A stretch of DNA of 27,596 nt from Chloroflexota bacterium. GTDB taxonomy: Bacteria > Chloroflexota > Ktedonobacteria > Ktedonobacterales > Ktedonobacteraceae. Below are positions 7,330 through 13,775 of this stretch, piece by piece. Every line of letters begins with the position of its first letter. Positions within the stretch are counted from its first letter, which is position 1. Location of the stretch: positions 1 through 27,596 of the forward strand of contig CADDZH010000071.1 of the NCBI GenBank assembly GCA_902812455.1, read 5' to 3'. The notes below the pieces were generated by a model. The model was not told the origin of the DNA and did not search any database. It was given only the letters and a program-made list of their open reading frames with translations. Made by a program: the position numbers and the translations under genes.

Positions 7330-7393
7330 AGGTACCTGGGTTCGAATCGGTGTGCCATCCTTGAGCGTGGAGTAACAACTTCCACGCTTTTTT
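7269..7393 (+). promoter_or_regulatory. Histidine-responsive transcription attenuator upstream of hisS
   Basis: Three competing pairings can be read by eye. (a) Terminator: 7364-7371 with 7381-7388, then a T run. (b) Antiterminator: CTCC (7308-7311) with GGAG (7369-7372) plus GCTCGAGG (7312-7319) with CCTTGAGC (7359-7366), 12 pairs with a 2-base bulge; it uses up the whole 5' arm of the terminator. (c) Sequestering hairpin: 7306-7311 with 7318-7323. In addition GCACACC (7269-7275, at the first His codons) can pair exactly with GGTGTGC (7349-7355). A ribosome stalled on His codons would leave 7308-7319 free to form (b), so hisS is transcribed. A ribosome reaching the stop at 7327 covers that strand, so (a) forms. 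No T-box consensus is present. Confidence 0.7.
7364..7393 (+). terminator. Intrinsic terminator inside the hisS leader
   Basis: A perfect 8-base-pair stem AGCGTGGA / TCCACGCT with a 9-base loop is followed immediately by a T run (7388-7393). It lies about 190 bases upstream of hisS and on its strand, so it would end transcripts before the gene unless an alternative structure forms. Confidence 0.85.
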
Positions 7394-7485
7394 CATTACT
7401 GCAAAAACTTGAAATAGGCTATCCATCCTTCAGGTGATTGAATAGAGCAGGCCGATTATTACCTCTCCCCCGGAGAGGGTGCGGC

Positions 7486-7532
7486 GGTGGCCACGATACA
7501 TCGGGTTCCACGATCAATCGGGAACCTACGGT
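7486..7532. repeat. Dispersed hairpin repeat, copy 5
   Basis: GGTGGCCACGATACATCGG is followed by a hairpin with arms GGTTCCACGAT and ATCGGGAACC (one bulged A) and the tail TACGG, between the hisS attenuator and the hisS start. The outer stem GGTTCC/GGAACC differs from other copies on both arms and still pairs. Confidence 0.75.
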
Positions 7533-7579
7533 TCACCTGATAGGAAAACGCTAACCAACAATAATATAAAGGAGGAGAA

Positions 7580-8908
7580 ATGGCAAAGAAAGTCGAAGCC
7601 GCCGTCCCGCGAGGGATGCGAGACATCTTGCCGGAGCAGATGATCCGGCGGCAATATGTGATCGACGTTATCCGCAGCGTCTTCGAGGAGTTTGGCTTCG
7701 AGCCGCTACAGACGCCTGCGATTGAACTATCCGAAACACTGATGGGTAAATACGGTCCAGATGCTGAGCGCCTCATCTATAGCGCGACCTATGGCGATGG
7801 GAAGGACAGGCTTGCGCTGCGCTATGATCTCTCGGTTCCGCTAAGCCGTGTCGTCGCTATGTATCCTGAACTGCCCAAACCGTTCAAGCGCTACCAGATA
7901 GCCCCCGTCTGGCGTGCCGAGCGCCCGCAGAAAGGACGCTACCGCGAATTCTATCAGTGCGACGCGGACACGGTTGGAAGCCCCAGCATGCTCGCTGATG
8001 CCGAGACGGTCAATGTCATCTACGAGATTCTCAGGCGGTTGGGCTTCAATAAGTTTGTCGTCAACATTAACGACCGCAAGATACTCACCGGCATCGGGCA
8101 GTTCTCAGGTGTGCCGGACAACTTGCTCGGCGGCCTCTATCGCTCGATTGATAAGCTGGAGAAGATCGGATTGGGGGGAGTGAGAGCCGAACTCAAGCGC
8201 AATGAAATTCCTGATGATGTGATCGATAAAATGCTGGATCTGCTGCAGATCGAGGGGGAAAATGAGGCCGTCCTGGTATCGCTGCGTGAAAGGTTAGCAA
8301 ATTATCCTATCGCTCTGGAAGGCATCACGGAACTGGAAGAGGTCGTTCGTCATCTCAAGGCCCTCGGTATTGCAGAAGAGTACTACAAAGTAAAATTTGC
8401 CATGGTCAGAGGCCTGGAATACTATACCGGCCCTATCTACGAAACAACCATCGAAGAACCCAGGATGCCGAGCATTACCGGTGGAGGCCGCTTCGATGAG
8501 TTAGTAGGCATGTTCATGGATCGCAGCTATCCTGCTACGGGAACAACCATCGGTATCGAGCGCATTATTGATGCGATGGAGGAACTCAAGATGTTCCCTC
8601 CAAGTGTTGGCAAGACCGTGACGCAGGTTCTGGTGACGCTCTTCGATCGGTCTTTGGAGGATGCTTCGCTAGAGGTAGCGAACATGTTGCGCAAAGAAGG
8701 ATTGAATACAGAGATGTACTTTGACCCGGATTCGCTAGGGAATCAACTTCGCTATGCAGGGAAGAAGGGCATTCCCTATGCGATCATTCTGGGGCCAGAC
8801 GAACTCGCGGCAGGCCAGGTCACAGTGCGTGATCTTGGTCGAAAAGAGCAGCAGACGGTGAAGCGTGGTGAAGTTGTTGGCCTGCTGAAACAATGGATGG
8901 GCAAATAA
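7580..8908 (+). CDS. hisS: Histidyl-tRNA synthetase
   Basis: A 442-residue class II aminoacyl-tRNA synthetase that charges tRNA-His in the cytoplasm. VPRGMRDILPEQ near the start and the motif 2 segment FKRYQIAPVWRAERPQKGRYREF are typical. The histidine-binding signature appears as MVRGLEYYTGPIYE (usually LVRGLDYYT), and motif 3 as ITGGGRFDELVG. The C-terminal anticodon-binding domain (about 350-442) includes TQVLVTLFD and LGNQLRYAGKKGIPYAIILG. AAAGGAGGAGAA just before ATG 7580 is a strong ribosome binding site. It is probably monocistronic, transcribed from the promoter at 7138 through the His-codon attenuator, so synthesis is expected to rise when charged tRNA-His is scarce. Confidence 0.97.
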   Translation: MAKKVEAAVPRGMRDILPEQMIRRQYVIDVIRSVFEEFGFEPLQTPAIELSETLMGKYGPDAERLIYSATYGDGKDRLALRYDLSVPLSRVVAMYPELPKPFKRYQIAPVWRAERPQKGRYREFYQCDADTVGSPSMLADAETVNVIYEILRRLGFNKFVVNINDRKILTGIGQFSGVPDNLLGGLYRSIDKLEKIGLGGVRAELKRNEIPDDVIDKMLDLLQIEGENEAVLVSLRERLANYPIALEGITELEEVVRHLKALGIAEEYYKVKFAMVRGLEYYTGPIYETTIEEPRMPSITGGGRFDELVGMFMDRSYPATGTTIGIERIIDAMEELKMFPPSVGKTVTQVLVTLFDRSLEDASLEVANMLRKEGLNTEMYFDPDSLGNQLRYAGKKGIPYAIILGPDELAAGQVTVRDLGRKEQQTVKRGEVVGLLKQWMGK

Positions 8909-8960
8909 TTGGAGGGTCGCAATGATGATTTTTAACAACCAAGAGTGGCACCATGTGCCA

Positions 8961-9027
8961 TCCTGAGCGCAGCGAAGCATCTGCTGCCCATCAACAGAGA
9001 TCCTGAGCGCAGCGAAGGATGACATGA
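8961..9027. repeat. CTGAGCGCAGCGAAG repeat, copy 1
   Basis: ATCCTGAGCGCAGCGAAGCAT and, about 40 bases later, ATCCTGAGCGCAGCGAAGGATGACATG. This word family (TGTCATCCTGAGCGNAGCGAAGGATCT type) is dispersed in intergenic regions of many bacterial genomes. It occurs again at 13644-13720 and 20613-20735. The 221-base gap 8909-9129 holds nothing else I can support. Confidence 0.65.
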
Positions 9028-9129
9028 CCGGAGCATGTAGGTTTCTGTGATGCACCCAACCGGCGGAATGGTTACTGATAGCGGTTGGTAAATCTCATTG
9101 TGAACCGCAAGAAAGTAGTGGAATAAAGT

Positions 9130-10632
9130 ATGACAAATGACACAGATTTTTCCGGTACACCGGAACTGCCGTTAGGGCAAGTAATAGAGGGGACGCTGGA
9201 GAAGCGGGCCGAGGCGCTCTTGCGCATTGTTCCGGTGGCGCTAGCAGGCGGAGGCTCAGTTACCCAGGCAACGCAAATCGATGAGTGGCTCACCATGTTG
9301 GGTGAGCAGAACGATGTTCCGGTGCGCCGGATAGGCGTGGTCAGCCCGAGAGCGGGCTTCGTCGATGAGCAGGTGACCGGTGTCATCTATCCGCTTGATA
9401 GGGCGATTGAGCCTGCATCCTCGGTCTCCGAAATCTATCATAACGTCTGCATTGCCATTGCGCATGAGCTGGACTACTTGTACGCAAGAGGGATACGCCA
9501 TTTTGCTGCTGTCTGTTGCGGGTATACCTCCTACGGCTTGTTTGCCTTGAAGAAAGCTATGGGAAAGCTCAATGCGTCTCATACGAACGATCCGATCACC
9601 GCAAATGTGATTATCCAGGATAGCTCTTTCCCCGATGTGGACGTTCTGAGCACGCAATTAGATAGCGATGGCTATCCACTCACGCGATTCTATGGTCCCG
9701 CCTATCGCTTAACTCAATATTTGAGAGTGGTTTTCACCCTTAATGGGGCTGTTCCCTTTGATGTCACGTTGAGCAAACGTTGTCCCGCCGGCTGTGTACC
9801 GGTGATGACCGCTCTTCCTTACACGCCGAGGTACATCGCTTCCTGGCAAAGCAGGGCAAAGATATCAAAAAGTGAAGCAAGAGAGCGGCTCGAGCAGGCG
9901 CTTCCTGAGCTAGCCAGAGTGACACCCGCTGACTGGCTGATACCGCTTGTGGCCTCAGGAGGATGCTGGGAAAAGGCCAGTGTAGGCAAGTGGATGACGC
10001 CTGAACAGTTCTTGACGGTAGAGCAGGGAACGCTAACACTGATCGCTGCCTTGCGCATTGTGTCAGAGCAGACTGGCAGGCGTATCTATCTGCCCCTGAT
10101 CAGGCAAGGGGCGGTCTTTGCGCTGGCACAACAGTTGCCAGGCGTGTATTCTATCGAAGAAGAGCTTACGGATGGTCAAACAGGCGTGATCATCCTCCCC
10201 TACGATACTCTCCCACAACCCTCTTTTATTGAGCTTATTACGGCATCCGATCTGGTGGTTCACCGGACAGTGCAGACCAACTCATTTGCCGAGACCATCT
10301 TCGCTCAGGCACCGCAGTTGGTGATGACGATCCCGGCTGCAGGATATATGGAGGCCGAGCTAATGGCTCAGAGCATGGAGCAAGGCTTGATCAGGTACAA
10401 TCAGGATCCGCAGGAGATAGCTTCTGAGATAATTAGAATTCTCACGGAGCCTGGCCAGCGAGAAGCCCTGGTCAATAACTTAGAGGATACATTTAATAGC
10501 ATGTACTCCAATCCTGAGTCAAATTTCGGCATTGTACTGGCGCGGGTGGCCAGGCTAAACTTGCATATTTCTTTGAGACTCGTTACCTTCCCTGAAAGAC
10601 GGGCGAGCGTTTTTCACGGAAGGCAACGGTAG
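9130..10632 (+). CDS. Protein of unknown function with GT-B glycosyltransferase-like features
   Basis: A 500-residue protein I do not firmly recognise. The N-terminal half has a Gly-rich strand-loop VALAGGGSVTQATQ (about 36-49) and alternating strands and helices. The C-terminal half has ASDLVVHRTVQTNSFAETIFAQAPQLVMTIPA, reminiscent of the donor-site region of MurG/UGT-like GT-B enzymes, followed by MAQSMEQGLIRYNQDPQEIASEIIRIL. No signal peptide or membrane helix is seen. The ATG lacks a strong ribosome binding site; AAGAAAG lies farther upstream. Its last 16 codons overlap the 3' end of the convergent enoyl-CoA hydratase gene within an inverted repeat, so the tail may be non-conserved. A glycosyltransferase or a Rossmann-fold binding protein is possible. 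Confidence 0.72.
   Translation: MTNDTDFSGTPELPLGQVIEGTLEKRAEALLRIVPVALAGGGSVTQATQIDEWLTMLGEQNDVPVRRIGVVSPRAGFVDEQVTGVIYPLDRAIEPASSVSEIYHNVCIAIAHELDYLYARGIRHFAAVCCGYTSYGLFALKKAMGKLNASHTNDPITANVIIQDSSFPDVDVLSTQLDSDGYPLTRFYGPAYRLTQYLRVVFTLNGAVPFDVTLSKRCPAGCVPVMTALPYTPRYIASWQSRAKISKSEARERLEQALPELARVTPADWLIPLVASGGCWEKASVGKWMTPEQFLTVEQGTLTLIAALRIVSEQTGRRIYLPLIRQGAVFALAQQLPGVYSIEEELTDGQTGVIILPYDTLPQPSFIELITASDLVVHRTVQTNSFAETIFAQAPQLVMTIPAAGYMEAELMAQSMEQGLIRYNQDPQEIASEIIRILTEPGQREALVNNLEDTFNSMYSNPESNFGIVLARVARLNLHISLRLVTFPERRASVFHGRQR
10582..10628. repeat. Imperfect inverted repeat across two convergent gene ends
   Basis: GTTACCTTCC (10582-10591) faces GGAAGGCAAC (10619-10628) with one mismatch, and the inner TGAAA / TTTTTCA continues the pairing. 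It could act as a bidirectional transcription end, although the T run sits inside the palindrome rather than after it. It also makes the two proteins' tails look alike (RRASVFHGR and KRSPVFQGR). Confidence 0.45.
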
Positions 10633-11362
10633 CCTCGTGCGCGTCGGCAGTGCCAAAGCAGCGCATGATCGCCTCAATCTCGTTCTGGAAGGCCCGCTCC
10701 AGTTCGGTCTCCAGTGGGCGATTGAGCAGCAGCTTGCTCTCGCGCAGGGAGAGCGGCGCGCGACTTAGCAGCTTCTCGGCCAGGGCCTGCGCTTCGGCAT
10801 CCAGCATTTCTGGCTCGACCAGACGGTGGAGCAGACCGAGGCGCTGGGCAACGGCCGCTTCAAAGATATCGGCCAGCAGGATGATCTCCCGCGCCGTCCC
10901 CTGTCCAACGAGTAATGGTAACAGCACGGATGCGCCACCAGTGATGACCATGCCTACGCGCGCTTCTACGCATCCCATACGCGCTCGCGTGCTGGCGATA
11001 CGAAAATCGCAGGCCAGGGCTAACTCGAATCCGCCGCCGACGGCATAGCCATCCACTGCAGCGATGCTCGGCTTTCCATCCAGCAGCAGGCGCGTGATGA
11101 GTTGCAGATCCAGGATCAGCGCCAGGAAGTCTTCGGGAGTCTGGTGTTCCGTTTCCTTCAGATCATCTCCAGCGCAAAAGTTGCCTCCCGCACCGGAGAG
11201 GACAATGATCGATACCTCTGGATCGCTCTGGGCGCGCTCTAACGCCCGGCGAAGTTCCGTGATCATGCCCCGGTTCATGGCATTCATCCTCACCGGCCGG
11301 TTCATCACTACACGGGCGATCTTACCGGTGACGGAATAGAGGACAGGTGGTTCGCTGCTCAT
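10583..11362 (-). CDS. Enoyl-CoA hydratase/isomerase (crotonase) family protein
   Basis: A 259-residue crotonase-fold enzyme acting on acyl-CoA thioesters. I use the ATG at 11362 (MSSEPPVLY) because GAAGGAG lies 6 bases upstream; an in-frame TTG at 11404 would add 14 residues. Oxyanion-hole segments are visible: LSGAGGNFCAGDDLKE, and AAVDGYAVGGGFELALACDFRIAS with the conserved GGG. The catalytic Glu-containing loop appears as RMGCVEARVGMVITGGAS, in place of the usual PE..LG..P..G, so hydratase versus isomerase activity is uncertain. The C-terminus AHEATVAFREKRSPVFQGR is typical. It lies downstream of a phenylacetate-CoA-ligase-like gene on the same strand, which suggests CoA-dependent degradation of an aromatic or fatty acid. 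Confidence 0.93.
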   Translation of the reverse strand: MSSEPPVLYSVTGKIARVVMNRPVRMNAMNRGMITELRRALERAQSDPEVSIIVLSGAGGNFCAGDDLKETEHQTPEDFLALILDLQLITRLLLDGKPSIAAVDGYAVGGGFELALACDFRIASTRARMGCVEARVGMVITGGASVLLPLLVGQGTAREIILLADIFEAAVAQRLGLLHRLVEPEMLDAEAQALAEKLLSRAPLSLRESKLLLNRPLETELERAFQNEIEAIMRCFGTADAHEATVAFREKRSPVFQGR

Positions 11363-11436
11363 AGTGGCTCCTTCTCGTCTTATTAAATACCGGTGGATTG
11401 TCAAGGATCATAGGGATACATAAGGAATATGGCTCT

Positions 11437-11496
11437 GCCGATGAATCGGCGTTGGGCGCGATACATCGGGTTCCACGATAAATCGGGAACCTACGG
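11437..11496. repeat. Dispersed hairpin repeat, copy 6
   Basis: GCCGATGAATCGGC (11437-11450), then GCGATACATCGG, then a hairpin with arms GGTTCCACGAT and ATCGGGAACC and the tail CTACGG. The tail continues as ATATATCCGAATAATTTTGT and ATCCTCAT, which is also found after the copies near 20905 and 20950, so the unit is longer than the hairpin alone. It lies between the ligase and the hydratase genes. Confidence 0.8.
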
Positions 11497-11542
11497 ATAT
11501 ATCCGAATAATTTTGTTAATCCTCATTAATGGGCCGGTGCTT

Positions 11543-12886
11543 TCAACTGCTAGCCTGCTCGTAAATCTTTATGACGCGGCGGGCTTTTTGCTCTGTGCGC
11601 GGGATGGTGCCGAAAGGAACGAGTTCTGGTTCGGCGCGGAAGTTGAGTTGCTCGCGCAGCGCCTCGATGATTCGCTCTGGCAAATCACCTACCTGATCAG
11701 CGGTCAGACCCTGCGCCAGTTCCACGCGCACCCGCAGGTACTGGTGTGGCGGCGGATGATCGACGATGATCTGGAACTCGCCGGAGAGCTGGTCTGAGAG
11801 ATGAGCCAGGGTGTTGCCTACAGCGGTAGGAAAGACATTGATGCCGCGCACATGGAGCATGTCATCGCTACGCCCCAGGATACGGAAGCGAAAACTCGTC
11901 CGCCCGCAAGCGCACGGGCCGGTTCCCAGGATGCGCACCACGTCGCGAGCACGATAGCGCACCAGGGGCTGCGCCTCTTTGAGAAGATGGGTGTATACCA
12001 ACTCGCCTTCCGCACCCTCGGTGAGCACGAGAGGTGTGCCGCTCTCCGGCTCAATCAATTCGACGGCCACATCTCCCTGCGCGTGGAAGTGTAGTCCCAG
12101 GCGTTGTTCGCACTCAGACCCCATGATGCTCAGGATATCAGCCATGCCAAAATTTGCATCCATGGCACGCAACCCCCAGGTCTCTTCCATACGCGCACGC
12201 ACGCCTGGCTCGCTCATGCCCGGCTCGGCTCCAAAGAAGCCCTTGCGCAAACCCAGGTCGCGAGGGTTCAGCCCCTGAGCCAGCACAGCTTCGAGCAGGG
12301 GAACCATGTATGAGGGAGTGGCGCTGATAGCATTGATGTGGAGTTCGCGAATGGTCTGGATCAGGAGGTTTGTCTGCCCTACGCCAAAGGGCACAATGGT
12401 GGCTCCTGTGATCTCCGCGTTCTCGTGGTCTGAGAAACCGCCTACCCAGAGGCGATAATTGAAGCAGTGGACGACCGTATCGCTGGGACGCATGCCAGAG
12501 GCCCAGAAAGAGCGCCCGCCACATTCATTCATGAGGTCGCGATCACGGCGTGTGAGAGCAACGTAGAGGGCGCGACCTGTCGTGCCAGAAGTTTTGTGTG
12601 CGCGGATCACCTGCTCCTGGGTGGCCGCCAGGTAGCTGCCAAAGGGAGGATGTTCTTGCTGGTCGCGCCGGCATTCATCCTTCTCGGTAAAGGGCAGCAT
12701 CGGCAGATCGTCTAACGTGCGGATAGCCTCGCGTCTCACGCCGGCCTCAGCAAACCTGGCTCGGTAGAAAGCAGAACGTTCCCAGATATAGTCAAGCTGG
12801 GTGCGCAGGCGTTCGTTCTCAAGGCGGCGCAGGGCTGCCGACTGCATTGTCTCAATGTTTTCGTTCCAGTACCGTCGCTCCGTCAT
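11543..12886 (-). CDS. Phenylacetate-CoA ligase-like adenylate-forming enzyme
   Basis: A 447-residue ANL-superfamily ligase of the PaaK type, which activates a carboxylic acid to an acyl-AMP and then an acyl-CoA. The ATP/phosphate loop is HKTSGTTGR (97-105). FFGAEPGMSEPGVR and the following YDxY-like stretch form the adenylate site. YRARDVVRI, ILGRSDDMLHVRGINVFP and the C-terminal RTEQKARRVIK (with the lysine needed for adenylation) complete the motif set. The CACGRT segment matches the PaaK Cys-containing turn. Length fits the family (about 430-450). No other paa genes are present, so the acid could be phenylacetate or another aryl or acyl acid. Weak spacing between AAGGAG and the ATG (15 bases) leaves the exact start open. 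Confidence 0.92.
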   Translation of the reverse strand: MTERRYWNENIETMQSAALRRLENERLRTQLDYIWERSAFYRARFAEAGVRREAIRTLDDLPMLPFTEKDECRRDQQEHPPFGSYLAATQEQVIRAHKTSGTTGRALYVALTRRDRDLMNECGGRSFWASGMRPSDTVVHCFNYRLWVGGFSDHENAEITGATIVPFGVGQTNLLIQTIRELHINAISATPSYMVPLLEAVLAQGLNPRDLGLRKGFFGAEPGMSEPGVRARMEETWGLRAMDANFGMADILSIMGSECEQRLGLHFHAQGDVAVELIEPESGTPLVLTEGAEGELVYTHLLKEAQPLVRYRARDVVRILGTGPCACGRTSFRFRILGRSDDMLHVRGINVFPTAVGNTLAHLSDQLSGEFQIIVDHPPPHQYLRVRVELAQGLTADQVGDLPERIIEALREQLNFRAEPELVPFGTIPRTEQKARRVIKIYEQASS

Positions 12887-13005
12887 GTGGCCTGTTATTC
12901 ACTCCTTCATACCAAAATGTGTTATCAGTCTATCACAAAAGTGGCGCGGTGTGATGAGTGCTGTAGAGGATGATGAGAGGTTTGGGACATGATGAGCGCG
13001 AGTAT

Positions 13006-13039
13006 GGCGACCGTAGGCATGGCGACCGCAAGGGTCGCC
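13006..13039. repeat. GGCGACCGCAAGGGTCGCC hairpin repeat
   Basis: ATGGCGACCG occurs twice (13004 and 13019). The second copy forms a hairpin GGCGACC-GCAAG-GGTCGCC at 13021-13039. It lies in the 236-base gap between the ligase and the small gene at 13123. It is a compact dispersed element type; only one complete hairpin is in this window. Confidence 0.55.
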
Positions 13040-13122
13040 ACTACCATATACGGCTGCGCGTATGGGTATATTGGGGTGGTTGTGAGCATGGTTTACAGAG
13101 TGTATTCCACCCTCTTAGTCGC

Positions 13123-13479
13123 TTAGCTCAATTCGGATGCCTGGGTCTGGAAGTCGGCGAACAGGCGCTGCAGCCCCTCCTCAATAAATGCGGTGACGAC
13201 GCCCAGGCTGTCGACTACCAGACTGGCACGGTTATTGAGGCGGAGGAACTCCTCGCTAGAGCGCAACGTGTTCAGTTTCTCGCGATCCCCGCGCACCAGC
13301 AGGAAGCCCTGGAGATCGCCGCCATGTGGCTCCAGAGCAACAGCCTCGAAGCTCTCGATTGTGCCTTGCTGCTGTAAGCGTGTGTAGAACTGGATAGCCT
13401 CATTAAAGACCTGCAGGGCTTTCTGTTCGCGTCCCCGCACGGGAAGTCCCCAGCCAATCATGAGTGCGCTTGTAGCCAT
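13123..13479 (-). CDS. Small conserved-looking protein of unknown function (118 aa)
   Basis: A 118-residue soluble protein, not confidently recognised. It runs MIGWGLPVRGREQKALQVFNEAIQFY (strand then helix), ESFEAVALEPHGGDLQGFLLVRG (two strands), DREKLNTLRSSEEFLRLNNRASLVVDSLGVVTAF (helix, helix, strand). This beta-alpha-beta-beta-alpha-alpha-beta order resembles a ferredoxin-like or dimeric alpha/beta-barrel protein of the EthD/ABM/YCII type. GAAAGGAG lies 6 bases before the ATG, a strong ribosome binding site. It stands alone on the minus strand between two repeat-rich gaps. A small oxidative or dimeric ligand-binding protein is possible; no catalytic residue can be assigned. Confidence 0.8.
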   Translation of the reverse strand: MATSALMIGWGLPVRGREQKALQVFNEAIQFYTRLQQQGTIESFEAVALEPHGGDLQGFLLVRGDREKLNTLRSSEEFLRLNNRASLVVDSLGVVTAFIEEGLQRLFADFQTQASELS

Positions 13480-13599
13480 TGTATTTCTCCTTTCTTGTGC
13501 CCTTGACGGGTGATAGAAAATAGGACAGACACGGGATTACTCGGCACTCTCATGATAACCCAGCTAGATATTAAAATCAACCTTAAACAGCCTATGCTC

Positions 13600-13772
13600 A
13601 GACATTTGGAGATAAGGCTTACCCTGTGAGAGGTATTCTGGGCTGTCATCCTGAGCGCAGCCTGCGGATCTCCGTCGATCGGCAGCGGATGTTTCGCTTC
13701 GCTCAACATGACATGTGTTGGCGTGCCGGCTGTTTCAGAGGAAGCCCTGCCCAGGCTTATCTCCAAATATCT
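13600..13772. mobile_element. Candidate MITE-like insertion with terminal inverted repeats
   Basis: Perfect 13-base inverted repeats ATTTGGAGATAAG (13604-13616) and CTTATCTCCAAAT (13756-13768) bound a segment of about 165 bases with no gene. Outside each, at an equal 4-base distance, lies the same 11-base word AGCCTATGCTC (13589-13599 and 13773-13783), which looks like a target duplication. The right copy spans the stop codon of the nagZ-like gene. The interior carries one copy of the CTGAGCG repeat. No transposase is encoded, so if mobile it moves in trans. Confidence 0.5.
13644..13720. repeat. CTGAGCGCAG repeat, copy 2 (inside the candidate MITE)
   Basis: TGTCATCCTGAGCGCAGCCTG, then CGGCAGCGGATG and CGCTTCGCTCAACATGACATG. 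The two ends are roughly inverted (TGTCATCCTGAGCG and CGCTCAACATGACA), so the whole can fold back on itself. It is related to copies at 8961-9027 and 20613-20735. Confidence 0.6.
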
Positions 13773-13775
13773 AGC

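Noticed and set aside
7269..7356. A tRNA gene suggested by a 7-base acceptor-like pairing 87 bases apart and a GGTTCGAATC T-loop-like word
   Set aside because: The T stem cannot pair next to that loop, no D arm or anticodon stem is visible, and the same DNA encodes the His codon run and attenuator. The T-loop likeness is judged coincidental.
7138..7580. A T-box riboswitch upstream of hisS
   Set aside because: The conserved T-box TGGNACCGCG sequence is absent, and the leader instead has a His-codon ORF with a conventional antiterminator.
10650..11339. Two plus-strand open frames (132 and 91 residues), Ser/Arg-rich
   Set aside because: They are shadows of the crotonase gene on the other strand.
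13021..13039. The GGCGACC hairpin as a transcription terminator
   Set aside because: No T run follows on either strand; it fits a dispersed repeat better.
13004..13039. A CRISPR array from the two ATGGCGACCG copies
   Set aside because: There are only two short imperfect copies 15 bases apart, with no spacers and no cas genes in the window.
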